A DNA stretch of 32,179 nucleotides, from positions 1-32,179 of the forward strand of contig DATGHS010000502.1 in the NCBI GenBank assembly GCA_035307785.1, in the 5' to 3' direction. The translations under genes were made by a program, and so were the position numbers. The notes under the pieces were generated by a model, which was not told the origin of the DNA, ran no database searches, and saw only the letters and a program-made list of their open reading frames with translations. This DNA comes from DATGHS01 sp035307785. Its GTDB lineage: Bacteria; Planctomycetota; Planctomycetia; Gemmatales; Gemmataceae. Below, in pieces: positions 16,460 through 26,305 of this stretch; the stretch's first letter is position 1, and each line of letters opens with the position of its first letter.

Positions 16460-17884
16460 CTAGGCCACCACTTCCCGCACCACACGGCCGGATACATCCG
16501 TCAGCCGGAAGTCGCGGCCGCTGTAGTGATACGTGAACCTCTCGTGGTCGAAGCCCATGAGATACATAATCGTGGCATGCAGGTCGTGGACGTGGATTTT
16601 GTTCTCAACGGCGGCGAAGCCGAATTCGTCGGTGGCACCCACCACCTGGCCGCCCTTTACGCCGCCGCCGGCCAGCCACATGCTGAAACCATAGTGATTG
16701 TGATCCCGGCCGTTAATTTTGCCCGCATTGGCGCCGGGCGTCGGCAATTCCACCGTCGGCGTACGGCCGAATTCACCGCCCCAAATGACCAATGTCTCAT
16801 CGAGCAGGCCGCGCTGCTTGAGGTCGATCAGCAGTGCACCGATAGCCTGGTCACATTGCTTCGCCAGCCGGCGATGGTTCACTTCCAGATCATCGTGGCT
16901 GTCCCACGGCTGGCCTTCGCCGTGCCAGACTTGCACGAAGCGCACGCCGCGCTCGATCAGCCGGCGGGCAATGAGAATCTGTCGCGCCTGGGTGCCGGGG
17001 CCATACATATCGAGAACGCGCTTGGGCTCCCTGCTTATGTCGAATGCATCAGCCGCTTCCATCTGCATCCGGTAGGCAAGTTCAAATGATTGAATTCGCG
17101 ATTCCAATTGCGAATCGCCGGGGCGCACGCTCGCGTGCCGGTCGTTTAGCGCCTTGAGCAAATCGAGTTGCCGGCGCTGCTCGGGTAGCGAGAGGGCTTT
17201 ATTGCGAATGTTCTCGATCAACTTTTCGATATCGGTGTGCTTCGTGTCGATGTAGGTGCCCTGGTAGACGCCGGGCAGGAACCCGGCCTGCCAGTTCTGC
17301 GATTCCTGAATCGGGTACCCGTTCGGGCACATGGCAATGAAGCCGGGCAGATTCTGATTCTCCGAGCCCAGGCCGTAGGTCAGCCACGAGCCCATGCTGG
17401 GCCGGATTTGCCGGGCGTCACCGCAGTTCATGAGCATGAGTGACGGTTCATGGTTGGGCACATCCGCATGCATGGAGCGAATGACGCAAATGTCGTCAAT
17501 GCTTTGTGCGGTGTATGGAAAGATTTCGCTTACTTCGATGCCGCTCTGGCCGTACTTCTGAAACTTGTATGGCGAGGGGAACGCGGCCCCGGTCTTGCGC
17601 TCCGTGCGCAAATTCTCGCGTGGCAAGGGCTTGCCCGCGAACTTCGCCAGCATCGGCTTGGGGTCGAAGGTGTCGAGGTGCGACGGCCCGCCATTCATGA
17701 AAAGATGAATCACGCGCTTGGCCTTGGCAGGGAAGTGCGGCCCCCGCGGCGACAACGGATGGTCGCCGTCGGTCGCAGCGGAAAGCCGGGCTGTGCCATC
17801 AAGCAAACTAGCCAAAGCCAGCGCGCCCATGCCCATACCGGACCGAGTGAGAAACTCACGACGTGAAAATGGAAACCGATTCAT
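16460..17884 (-). CDS. DUF1501 domain protein, Tat-exported
   Basis: A 474-aa protein of the planctomycete DUF1501 family, related to the sulfatase/alkaline phosphatase fold. The start at 17884 gives a twin-arginine leader, SRREFLTRSGMGMGALALASLL, so it is exported folded. Family blocks seen include VIHLFMNGGPSHLDTFDPKP, ADVPNHEPSLMLMNCG, ERGVRFVQVWHGEGQPWDSHDD, VIWGGEFGRTPT and GRDHNHYGFSMWLAGGGVKGG. The frame remains open 49 codons upstream, but that stretch lacks a leader and overlaps the zinc-ribbon gene. DUF1501 genes usually pair with a DUF1549/DUF1553 gene; here the nearest such gene lies 2.4 kb away on the other strand. Catalytic activity is unproven for the family. Confidence 0.92.
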   Translation of the reverse strand: MNRFPFSRREFLTRSGMGMGALALASLLDGTARLSAATDGDHPLSPRGPHFPAKAKRVIHLFMNGGPSHLDTFDPKPMLAKFAGKPLPRENLRTERKTGAAFPSPYKFQKYGQSGIEVSEIFPYTAQSIDDICVIRSMHADVPNHEPSLMLMNCGDARQIRPSMGSWLTYGLGSENQNLPGFIAMCPNGYPIQESQNWQAGFLPGVYQGTYIDTKHTDIEKLIENIRNKALSLPEQRRQLDLLKALNDRHASVRPGDSQLESRIQSFELAYRMQMEAADAFDISREPKRVLDMYGPGTQARQILIARRLIERGVRFVQVWHGEGQPWDSHDDLEVNHRRLAKQCDQAIGALLIDLKQRGLLDETLVIWGGEFGRTPTVELPTPGANAGKINGRDHNHYGFSMWLAGGGVKGGQVVGATDEFGFAAVENKIHVHDLHATIMYLMGFDHERFTYHYSGRDFRLTDVSGRVVREVVA

Positions 17885-17948
17885 TCGCGGTGCAACCTCT
17901 TTTAACCGCCAGGCGGGAATAAGCGGCAGCGGAGTAGCCATTCGATCG

Positions 17949-18404
17949 TCACTCATCATGATACTGCGGAGGCAACAAACGAAACAGTGTGGATTGGTGG
18001 CCGCAGCTTGGGCAGGCGCCGCGCACGACATTCGCTTCCGAAAATGTCCTCGGCCGAGCTATTTCCGGCAGTTTGGCAGTGCACTTCGGGCAAAATTTCC
18101 GCCGGCCCCATTTGTCGTATTCACAGCCGCATTCCTTGCACGTATTGCCGCCCCAGAGCGCTTGCTGGAAGTTGGCCGGCTTGCGAACCGCTGGCGCCGG
18201 TTGGCCACAGTTCGGGCAAAACGTTGGCGCACCGTTCATGCCCCATCTTCCTCGACGCCGGATGGAATCGCGAATCACGAACACGAGGCCAACTAGCATC
18301 GTGCCGAACAGGATCGCCGCGAACCCAATAAAGAGTACCTTTCCCCATAGAGGTGGGTCAGCGGCCGAGTCGGCTGCAAACAAGATCCCATTCGAACGAA
18401 TCAT
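17949..18404 (-). CDS. membrane-anchored zinc-ribbon protein
   Basis: A 151-aa protein with one TM segment (about residues 20-46, KVLFIGFAAILFGTMLVGLVFVI) and a cytosolic tail rich in Cys pairs: CPNCG, CKECGCEYDKWG, CPKC and CPSCG. At least two zinc ribbons can be built from these. I do not recognise a named family. Its ATG at 18404 overlaps the TGA of the preceding Uma2 gene (ATGA), which implies translational coupling. The DUF1501 gene follows 64 bases later. Confidence 0.8.
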   Translation of the reverse strand: MIRSNGILFAADSAADPPLWGKVLFIGFAAILFGTMLVGLVFVIRDSIRRRGRWGMNGAPTFCPNCGQPAPAVRKPANFQQALWGGNTCKECGCEYDKWGRRKFCPKCTAKLPEIARPRTFSEANVVRGACPSCGHQSTLFRLLPPQYHDE

Positions 18405-19129
18405 GATTTTGATTTCTGCGCTGCCGCCAAGCGCGCCACGAAGGCAGCATGTTCCGGCGTGGCGAGGCCTAGCTGAAGCACCGCTAGCAGGCGCGCGCTA
18501 TCCAGATTGAGGAGCGCGTCCGGATCAAGCCAAAGGCCGGGGAACGTTTCTGAGCGAAAGATGCCGTCATGGCCAGGTAGCAACGGTCTAAACTTGCTAC
18601 GGCGCAATATCCACCAGAAAACCTTTTCCTGCCTAAGTGCGGCGACCATGTATTCCTTTACACCAGCTTTTTCGTAGTCCGCTTTCTTACCATGCAAATC
18701 CAGAGACTCGGTCGTGGAAGCAATCTCCCCCAACCATTCCGGCGGACCGGTCAGAAAACCGCGCTTGTCCTCGCGTGTTTGGCCGCCAGAATTCGGCAAG
18801 ATGAGCAACGATGCGTCCGGCTGAGGTTCGCTTTCTTCGCCTAATACGGTTGTCGTATTATCCACGACGTCCGTGCCTGGAGTCGCAGACTCGTAGTTGC
18901 CAAGCCATGCCATGAGACCGGCATGCGGCCGACCATGCCTTGGTTTGAGTGGTGACGCAACGTATACGATCCCTCCAATCAATTCCGCCTTGAATCCTTC
19001 CGGCATCGCCTCGTAGCGTTCATGGAATGTCTTCTGATCCAAATGGTCGCCATTCTCCAAGGGCGGAATGTCGGGTTCGGCCATTTGGCCGCGCCGCCTG
19101 CGCATGCGACTTGTAGGCGCGCTTGCCAT
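18401..19129 (-). CDS. Uma2 family endonuclease-like protein
   Basis: A 242-aa Uma2 protein, longer than the usual 190-200 because of a basic N-terminal extension and a 40-residue C-terminal Leu/Ala-rich helix. The nuclease core is intact: PQPDASLLI (Asp), PEWLGEIAS (Glu), then HGKKADYEKAGVKEYMVAAL. The start at 19129 is chosen for GGGAG 7 bases upstream; the frame is open 15 codons further. Its stop overlaps the start of the zinc-ribbon gene. The divergent neighbour at 19315 leaves a 185-base shared promoter region. Confidence 0.88.
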   Translation of the reverse strand: MASAPTSRMRRRRGQMAEPDIPPLENGDHLDQKTFHERYEAMPEGFKAELIGGIVYVASPLKPRHGRPHAGLMAWLGNYESATPGTDVVDNTTTVLGEESEPQPDASLLILPNSGGQTREDKRGFLTGPPEWLGEIASTTESLDLHGKKADYEKAGVKEYMVAALRQEKVFWWILRRSKFRPLLPGHDGIFRSETFPGLWLDPDALLNLDSARLLAVLQLGLATPEHAAFVARLAAAQKSKS

Positions 19130-19265
19130 GCTCTTCTCCCTTACGCGGAATTCACACTGCTCTGATCGTACCACACCAATTCTATCGTTAAACGGCTCCG
19201 TGGTCCGCCGCTGGCCTACTCAAGAATTCACAGGTTTCTCCATAGGAGCCGCCGCCGCCACTGCT

Positions 19266-19271
19266 TATAAT
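19266..19271 (+). promoter_or_regulatory. possible -10 box for secreted-protein gene
   Basis: A perfect TATAAT lies 44 bases before the ATG at 19315. No acceptable -35 box sits 16-18 bases upstream (the region is GC-rich repeats of GCC), so this is only a candidate. Confidence 0.35.
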
Positions 19272-19314
19272 CGCACTTCAGACTCCAACCTTCCCCACAA
19301 TCGGAGAATGGCAA

Positions 19315-20217
19315 ATGTTCCATCGCACGCTGGCCCTGGCTGCATCGCTCCTCTTCTTGATGGCGGCAAGTCGGGCCGACGAGACCTACACCATCAAGGT
19401 CAACCGTGACGACAAGGGCGGCGAGAAGTACCATCTGTCGATGACCGAAAAAGGCGGCCATAACATCGTCGTCACCGGCGCCGACGGCGGCGTGCTCAAT
19501 GAGGATAATCAAGCGGTCGACAAATCGGTTGTGCTCGAAAAGACGATTCTTCTCGTCAAGACCGGTCAGAAACGGCCTGAAAAGGTGGCCGTTAAGTTCA
19601 TTAAGGTGCATGACAACAAGAACGGCGATTATGGGCTCACCGGCAAGACCGTGTTGGCGGAATTGAAGGACAAGAAGTACGAGTGCAAAATCGAAGGCGG
19701 CGGTGAGCTCAGTGAGGCCGCTCTGAAGCTACTCAAATCCGACATTCTTAAGGAGGAGGACGAAGGACCTGATTTCGAGGAACTGGCGCTGCCAGGGAAA
19801 CCTGTGGCCATTGGCGAAACCTGGAAGTGCAAGATGGGCGAAATCACCAAGGAAATGGAAAGGAAAATGCAAGGCATGAAGTTGGATGCCGACAAGGCCA
19901 AGGGAACCGGCAAGCTTACCAAGGTGTACAAAAAAGACGGCCGCACGTTCGGTCAATTCGAAATCACGATCGAAATGCCGCTGGCCAAAAGCGCCACGGT
20001 CAACGGCGTGGACTTCAACTTCAAGGAAGGTTCCAAGTTCAAGGTTGCGCTGAACTTCGATGGTTGCATTGACGGGAGCGCTCAGGAAGGAACGATGGCC
20101 GCCAAAATGGATTTCACCATGAAAGGCAACATTACTGCCAACGGGATGGAACTGCCGATTACCGGCACGGGTGATTCGAAGCTCAGTGAAGAGCGCAAAG
20201 ACCTGACAGGGAAATAA
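19315..20217 (+). CDS. secreted lysine-rich protein of unknown function
   Basis: A 300-aa protein with a clear signal peptide, MFHRTLALAASLLFLMAASRADE. The mature part is Lys-, Glu- and Gly-rich and predicted to be mostly beta, with segments such as KPVAIGETWKCKMGEI and KVALNFDGCIDGS. The 'GETWK' block is reminiscent of DUF6263-like periplasmic proteins, but I cannot confirm that. GGAG lies 8 bases before the ATG. No catalytic motif is evident. It is followed by a 46-base perfect palindrome and then the DUF1549/1553 gene. Confidence 0.75.
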   Translation: MFHRTLALAASLLFLMAASRADETYTIKVNRDDKGGEKYHLSMTEKGGHNIVVTGADGGVLNEDNQAVDKSVVLEKTILLVKTGQKRPEKVAVKFIKVHDNKNGDYGLTGKTVLAELKDKKYECKIEGGGELSEAALKLLKSDILKEEDEGPDFEELALPGKPVAIGETWKCKMGEITKEMERKMQGMKLDADKAKGTGKLTKVYKKDGRTFGQFEITIEMPLAKSATVNGVDFNFKEGSKFKVALNFDGCIDGSAQEGTMAAKMDFTMKGNITANGMELPITGTGDSKLSEERKDLTGK

Positions 20218-20228
20218 TGGTTAGCCGG

Positions 20229-20274
20229 GAGGCATAGTCCTGGAGCCGAGCGCTCGGCTCCAGGACTATGCCTC
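20229..20274. repeat. 46-base perfect palindrome
   Basis: Two 23-base halves are exact reverse complements with no spacer, centred on AGCGCT at 20251/20252. It lies 11 bases after the secreted-protein stop and 27 bases before the DUF1549 start. There is no T-run after it, so it is not a classic terminator, though the hairpin in RNA would be very stable. It probably belongs to a dispersed palindrome family. Confidence 0.92.
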
Positions 20275-20301
20275 GCTGTTAATCATCCGGGAGACTCGCA
20301 C

Positions 20302-23127
<2,826 letters not shown>

Positions 23128-23162
23128 AAGTTGCTGCCCGCACGGAACAGGAGGAATTTCCA

Positions 23163-23768
23163 GTGAAGATTCGCGAACGCAAAGGGACCGTTACGTTTGA
23201 AGACTTCTGTTGGACGGTGCGCGAAGATCAGAAGGCGGACTTGATTAATGGAGTGATTTTCATGGCCTCGCCGGAGAACACGGATTCCAACAGGCTGTTC
23301 GTGTGGTTGTTAGGCCTGATTTCCGACTTTGTGGATCACTTCGAACTTGGCGAAGTCTTCGGGTCGCGCGTGGCCTTCCGCCTGGACGAAGATAACGGGC
23401 CAGAACCGGATATTGCATTTGTTAACCGCGATCAACTGCATCGAGTTCACCGGGGTCATGTGGACGGACCGGCAAACCTCGCGATCGAAATTGTTTCTCC
23501 TGAAAGTGTGGAACGCGATTACGGCAAAAAGCGAAAGCTCTATGAGAAGTTCGGTTTCGACGAATACTGGATAATTGATGAGGAATTGGAAACGGTCACA
23601 CTTTACCGCCTCGACCCGCATGGCAAATACCGTGAAGTGCGCCAGCGCAAAGGCCAGCTGCATAGCCAGGCTCTGCGAGGATTCTGGTTACGGCCGGAAT
23701 GGCTATGGCAATCTCCTCGGCCGCGCAAGACGGATGCGCTCAATGAAATTCTGAGTAAGGCGAAATGA
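23163..23768 (+). CDS. Uma2 family endonuclease-like protein
   Basis: A 201-aa Uma2 protein of normal length. Core residues are clear: EPDIAFVNRDQL (Asp), ANLAIEIVSPESVERDYGKKRKLYEKFGFDEYWIID (Glu, then Lys). The GTG start at 23163 is supported by AGGAGG, with GGAGG 8 bases upstream. It lies 35 bases after the DUF1549/1553 gene on the same strand, so it may be read through from it. It is the third Uma2 gene in 9 kb, and its sequence differs widely from the other two. Confidence 0.9.
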   Translation: MKIRERKGTVTFEDFCWTVREDQKADLINGVIFMASPENTDSNRLFVWLLGLISDFVDHFELGEVFGSRVAFRLDEDNGPEPDIAFVNRDQLHRVHRGHVDGPANLAIEIVSPESVERDYGKKRKLYEKFGFDEYWIIDEELETVTLYRLDPHGKYREVRQRKGQLHSQALRGFWLRPEWLWQSPRPRKTDALNEILSKAK

Positions 23769-23806
23769 GTTTAAAGTGATTCCACTGGCCAGCGGGGAAA
23801 AAGATC

Positions 23807-25111
23807 ATGCGCTCCTGGCACCTCCTCACGCTATTTGCGGCATTCTCGGTTGCCACTACCGGCTGCGAAAAATCGCAAAAGGCCGCTGAAGCTGCGCCCA
23901 AGCCGGCTGTCAACTTTAACCCGGTGCCGCTTGAGCAGTCAGTAGCGACGCCCGTGCCTGACCCGGCTCCTGCTCCCGACACACCGCCGAAGTATTCCGA
24001 GCGCACCAAGCAATTCCTCGAAGCGGCCGAAAAGGGTCGCATCAGCCTCATGCTCGAGTTCCTCAAGCAAGGGGCCGACGTCAACGACAAAGATGACGAG
24101 GGCCAAACCGCGTTACACAAGGCCGTGGCTGCTGGGCATCGCTCGGCTGTGGTCGCACTCTTGACGTACGGCGCCGACATGGGCGAAAAGGATGCCAAAG
24201 GGCGTACGCCGCTTATGGTCGCGGCCGAAAATGGGCACGCGCAACTCGTGTCGATTCTCACCAATCCCGACACCGTTAAGAATCTGGCGGGCGAGGCGCT
24301 GAAGGCGGTTGACGGCGAATCGCTCAAGGCCGTGGGCCTGCCGAACTTCGCCAACCGAATGCTTGAGTTGGTGGGTTCGTCGATCGACCTGCCCGATCAA
24401 ACGGGGCAAACCGCGCTCATGAAAGCGGCAGCCAATGGTCACCTCGAGGTGGTCAAAGCTTTGGTAAACCGGGCCGATCCCAACCGGCGCGATCGCCACG
24501 GCAAGACGGCGCTTATGCTCGCGGCTGCCGGTGGACATGCGCAGATGGTCGAGTATCTGGCAAGCCTCGCGCAACTCACGACCGAAAAAATTCTGACTGC
24601 TGACAAGGACAACAAGACCGCGCTCGATCTTGCAACAGCCGCCGGCCACAAGAACGTTGTGCTCGCCTTACGCCAGGCACTTCTGGTCAAGGCTTCCGGC
24701 GAGGGGCAACTGGCTTTGGTGCGCTCGGTACTCGATAGTAAGGAATTCCCAGAGCCGAATGCGGCAGAAGGGATGAAGGCCGCCGCAAGAAATGGAGCCA
24801 TTTTGGTCGTGCGTTACTTCATGGATAAATGGAAGGACAAGTCCGTCGAAGAGCGCCAGCGGCTAATGGGGATGCCTGTCAATGGCTACGATGGGACTGC
24901 GCTGGCCTACGCATCCATGGCCGGCAACAAGCAAATGGTGGACGCGCTGCTCGACGTGGCATGGTGGAAAGAAAAGTCGGCCTTGCTGGACTACCTTATG
25001 GCCCGAATTTATGGCGTTGCTTCTGTAGAAAGCGTGTATGGGCAGAGCGCAGAAATGGCGACCTATCTCAAAGCGCGAAGGGAAGCCCTGCAAGCGGAAT
25101 TGAAGAAGTGA
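23807..25111 (+). CDS. ankyrin-repeat lipoprotein
   Basis: A 434-aa protein. A lipoprotein leader (MRSWHLLTLFAAFSVATTGC, Cys20 as lipidation site) precedes a Pro/Ala-rich linker to about 65. Ankyrin repeats run through the rest, best seen as DDEGQTALHKAVAAGHRSAVVALLTYGAD, DAKGRTPLMVAAENGHAQLV, DQTGQTALMKAAANGHLEVVKALVN, DRHGKTALMLAAAGGHAQMVEYL and DNKTALDLATAAGHKNVV. The C-terminal repeats are degenerate. It is likely anchored to a membrane facing the periplasm and serves protein binding. GGGGA lies about 9-10 bases before the ATG. A bidirectional terminator follows. Confidence 0.88.
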   Translation: MRSWHLLTLFAAFSVATTGCEKSQKAAEAAPKPAVNFNPVPLEQSVATPVPDPAPAPDTPPKYSERTKQFLEAAEKGRISLMLEFLKQGADVNDKDDEGQTALHKAVAAGHRSAVVALLTYGADMGEKDAKGRTPLMVAAENGHAQLVSILTNPDTVKNLAGEALKAVDGESLKAVGLPNFANRMLELVGSSIDLPDQTGQTALMKAAANGHLEVVKALVNRADPNRRDRHGKTALMLAAAGGHAQMVEYLASLAQLTTEKILTADKDNKTALDLATAAGHKNVVLALRQALLVKASGEGQLALVRSVLDSKEFPEPNAAEGMKAAARNGAILVVRYFMDKWKDKSVEERQRLMGMPVNGYDGTALAYASMAGNKQMVDALLDVAWWKEKSALLDYLMARIYGVASVESVYGQSAEMATYLKARREALQAELKK

Positions 25112-25130
25112 GAAACTGATTTGTCGAGCC

Positions 25131-25165
25131 GAGCCGGGTAAGCGGCCGGGTGTTCGACCCGGCTC
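25131..25165. terminator. bidirectional hairpin between ankyrin and ribE genes
   Basis: GAGCCGGG (25131-25138) pairs with CCCGGCTC (25158-25165). An alternative inner stem, GCCGGGT/ACCCGGC (25145-25151 with 25157-25163, loop GTTCG), is stronger. It sits between two convergent stop codons and would serve both genes, although T-runs are lacking. Confidence 0.55.
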
Positions 25166-25166
25166 C

Positions 25167-25769
25167 TTACGGAGCACGGCTTGCCAAGTTGAGTTGCCGC
25201 TCGACATATTTCGCCAGGACGTCGGTTTCGAGGTTTACCGAGTCGCCAACGGATTTGAATCCCAACGTCGTATTCGCAAGCGTGTGGGGAATCAGCATCA
25301 CGCTGAAGGAATCGCGGGTTACATCTACAATCGTTAGACTGATCCCGTCAACTGCAATCGAACCTTTCGGGACCATTTGCACAAGCAATTCCGGTGCGGC
25401 TGAAAACCACACGAATTCAAATTCGCCTTGCTGTTCTCGCTTGGCAATCCGGCCCACGCCGTCGATGTGCCCGCTAACAATGTGGCCGCCGAGCCGGTCG
25501 CCGAATTTCAATGAGCGCTCGATGTTCACGTGGTCGCCGGGTTTGAGTTGTCCGAGGTTGGTGCGCTGGAGTGTCTCGGGACCGCATTCAAAGCGAAGGG
25601 ACGATTGATCTCGATCCACGACCGTCAGGCAAGCGCCATTCACGGCCACGCTTTCGCCAATTTGGAGCTGGGCCGCGATGGCTTCGGCGAGTGTCAGGGC
25701 ACAGCCTCCGCTGCCGTCCGGTGCAACGGATTCGACGCGAGCCAGTGCTTCAACCAAGCCAGTGAACAT
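25167..25769 (-). CDS. ribE: riboflavin synthase, alpha subunit
   Basis: A 200-aa enzyme that dismutates two 6,7-dimethyl-8-ribityllumazine molecules into riboflavin and a pyrimidinedione. The two tandem lumazine-binding domains are clear: MFTGLVEAL at the start, ESVAVNGACLTV, GGHIVSGHIDGVG, then the second copy with KGSIAVDGISLTIVDV and IPHTLANTTL. The start at 25769 is fixed by MFTGLVE; the frame is open 24 codons upstream across a hairpin. No ribosome-binding site is visible before the ATG, and no FMN-riboswitch core is seen in the leader. A strong hairpin lies 27 bases upstream. The gene stands alone, with no other rib genes in the window. Confidence 0.96.
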   Translation of the reverse strand: MFTGLVEALARVESVAPDGSGGCALTLAEAIAAQLQIGESVAVNGACLTVVDRDQSSLRFECGPETLQRTNLGQLKPGDHVNIERSLKFGDRLGGHIVSGHIDGVGRIAKREQQGEFEFVWFSAAPELLVQMVPKGSIAVDGISLTIVDVTRDSFSVMLIPHTLANTTLGFKSVGDSVNLETDVLAKYVERQLNLASRAP

Positions 25770-25795
25770 ATTGATTGAGGAATCAGACCTGCGGG

Positions 25796-25856
25796 GCTCG
25801 AAGACTCGCCCCGCGGCTTGCGGGGCCACGCGAAGCCGCAAGGCGAGTCTTCGAGC
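25796..25856. repeat. two-part hairpin in ribE leader
   Basis: An outer 15-bp perfect stem (25796-25810 with 25842-25856, core CTCGAAGACTCGCC) encloses an inner 7-bp stem GCGGCTT/AAGCCGC (25813-25819 with 25833-25839) and a 13-base loop. It ends 26 bases from the ribE start codon. It could be a dispersed palindrome or a cis-acting leader structure. It does not match the FMN riboswitch. Confidence 0.8.
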
Positions 25857-25921
25857 TTTGCGGCGTCAACCGTCATGGACATGCTATGCGGCCAAACGGT
25901 GCGAACAAGCGCTTGGTCGGC

Positions 25922-25949
25922 TTGTCAGCGTTGGCCAGCATGGTATGAT
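25922..25949 (+). promoter_or_regulatory. sigma-70-type promoter for the 89-aa gene
   Basis: TTGTCA (25922-25927), 16 bases, TATGAT (25944-25949). Each box differs from consensus at one position. The start of transcription would be near 25956, leaving a leader of about 36 bases before the ATG at 25992. Confidence 0.5.
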
Positions 25950-25991
25950 GCGGCCAATGAGTAACCCGTAGCTTTGTCAAAGGAACACGAC

Positions 25992-26261
25992 ATGGCAAAA
26001 AAGACGACATGCCCTGTTTCGCGCCAGGAGTTTCAAGCGCACGCCAAGCAAATCCCCATTACCATCGGCACCACGACCTTGCCGGCCGAGGTGAAGGAGT
26101 TCTCGACCGGCTCATTCGGCTGGTATTTGGGTGGCAAGACTTCGATTGAAGTCAATGGCAAACTTGTGTCGGTACAAATCGGCATGAATCTTACCGTCAT
26201 CGGCAGCAAAGAATTGCCGAAGGACGGGGAAGCGGCGGCAACTAGCAATGAAAGCTCATAA
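25992..26261 (+). CDS. 89-aa conserved-type protein of unknown function
   Basis: A small soluble protein starting MAKKTTCPVSRQEF, with a central beta-rich block (EVKEFSTGSFGWYLGGKTSIEVNGKLVSVQIGMNLTVIGSKELP). The start at 25992 is supported by AAGGA 8 bases upstream; a TTG at 25974 in frame is less likely. There is one Cys near the N-terminus and no TM segment. I do not recognise a named family, though its compact, well-formed sequence and own promoter and terminator support a real gene. Confidence 0.78.
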   Translation: MAKKTTCPVSRQEFQAHAKQIPITIGTTTLPAEVKEFSTGSFGWYLGGKTSIEVNGKLVSVQIGMNLTVIGSKELPKDGEAAATSNESS

Positions 26262-26275
26262 AGATTGGATGGAAA

Positions 26276-26299
26276 GCCCAGGGACTGTCGTCCCTGGGC
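26276..26299. terminator. bidirectional terminator, 89-aa gene and NtrC-type gene
   Basis: A perfect 10-bp GC-rich stem (GCCCAGGGAC at 26276-26285 and GTCCCTGGGC at 26290-26299) with loop TGTC. On the plus strand it is followed by CAATTTTCAA and on the minus strand by TTTCC. It sits between the convergent ends of two genes. Confidence 0.75.
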
Positions 26300-26305
26300 C
26301 AATTT

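Noticed and set aside
20217..20301. Intrinsic terminator at the 46-base palindrome
   Set aside because: No T-run follows on either strand, so it was recorded as a palindromic repeat instead.
25770..25870. FMN riboswitch ahead of riboflavin synthase
   Set aside because: The conserved RFN core and its multi-stem junction are not visible; only a simple nested hairpin is present.
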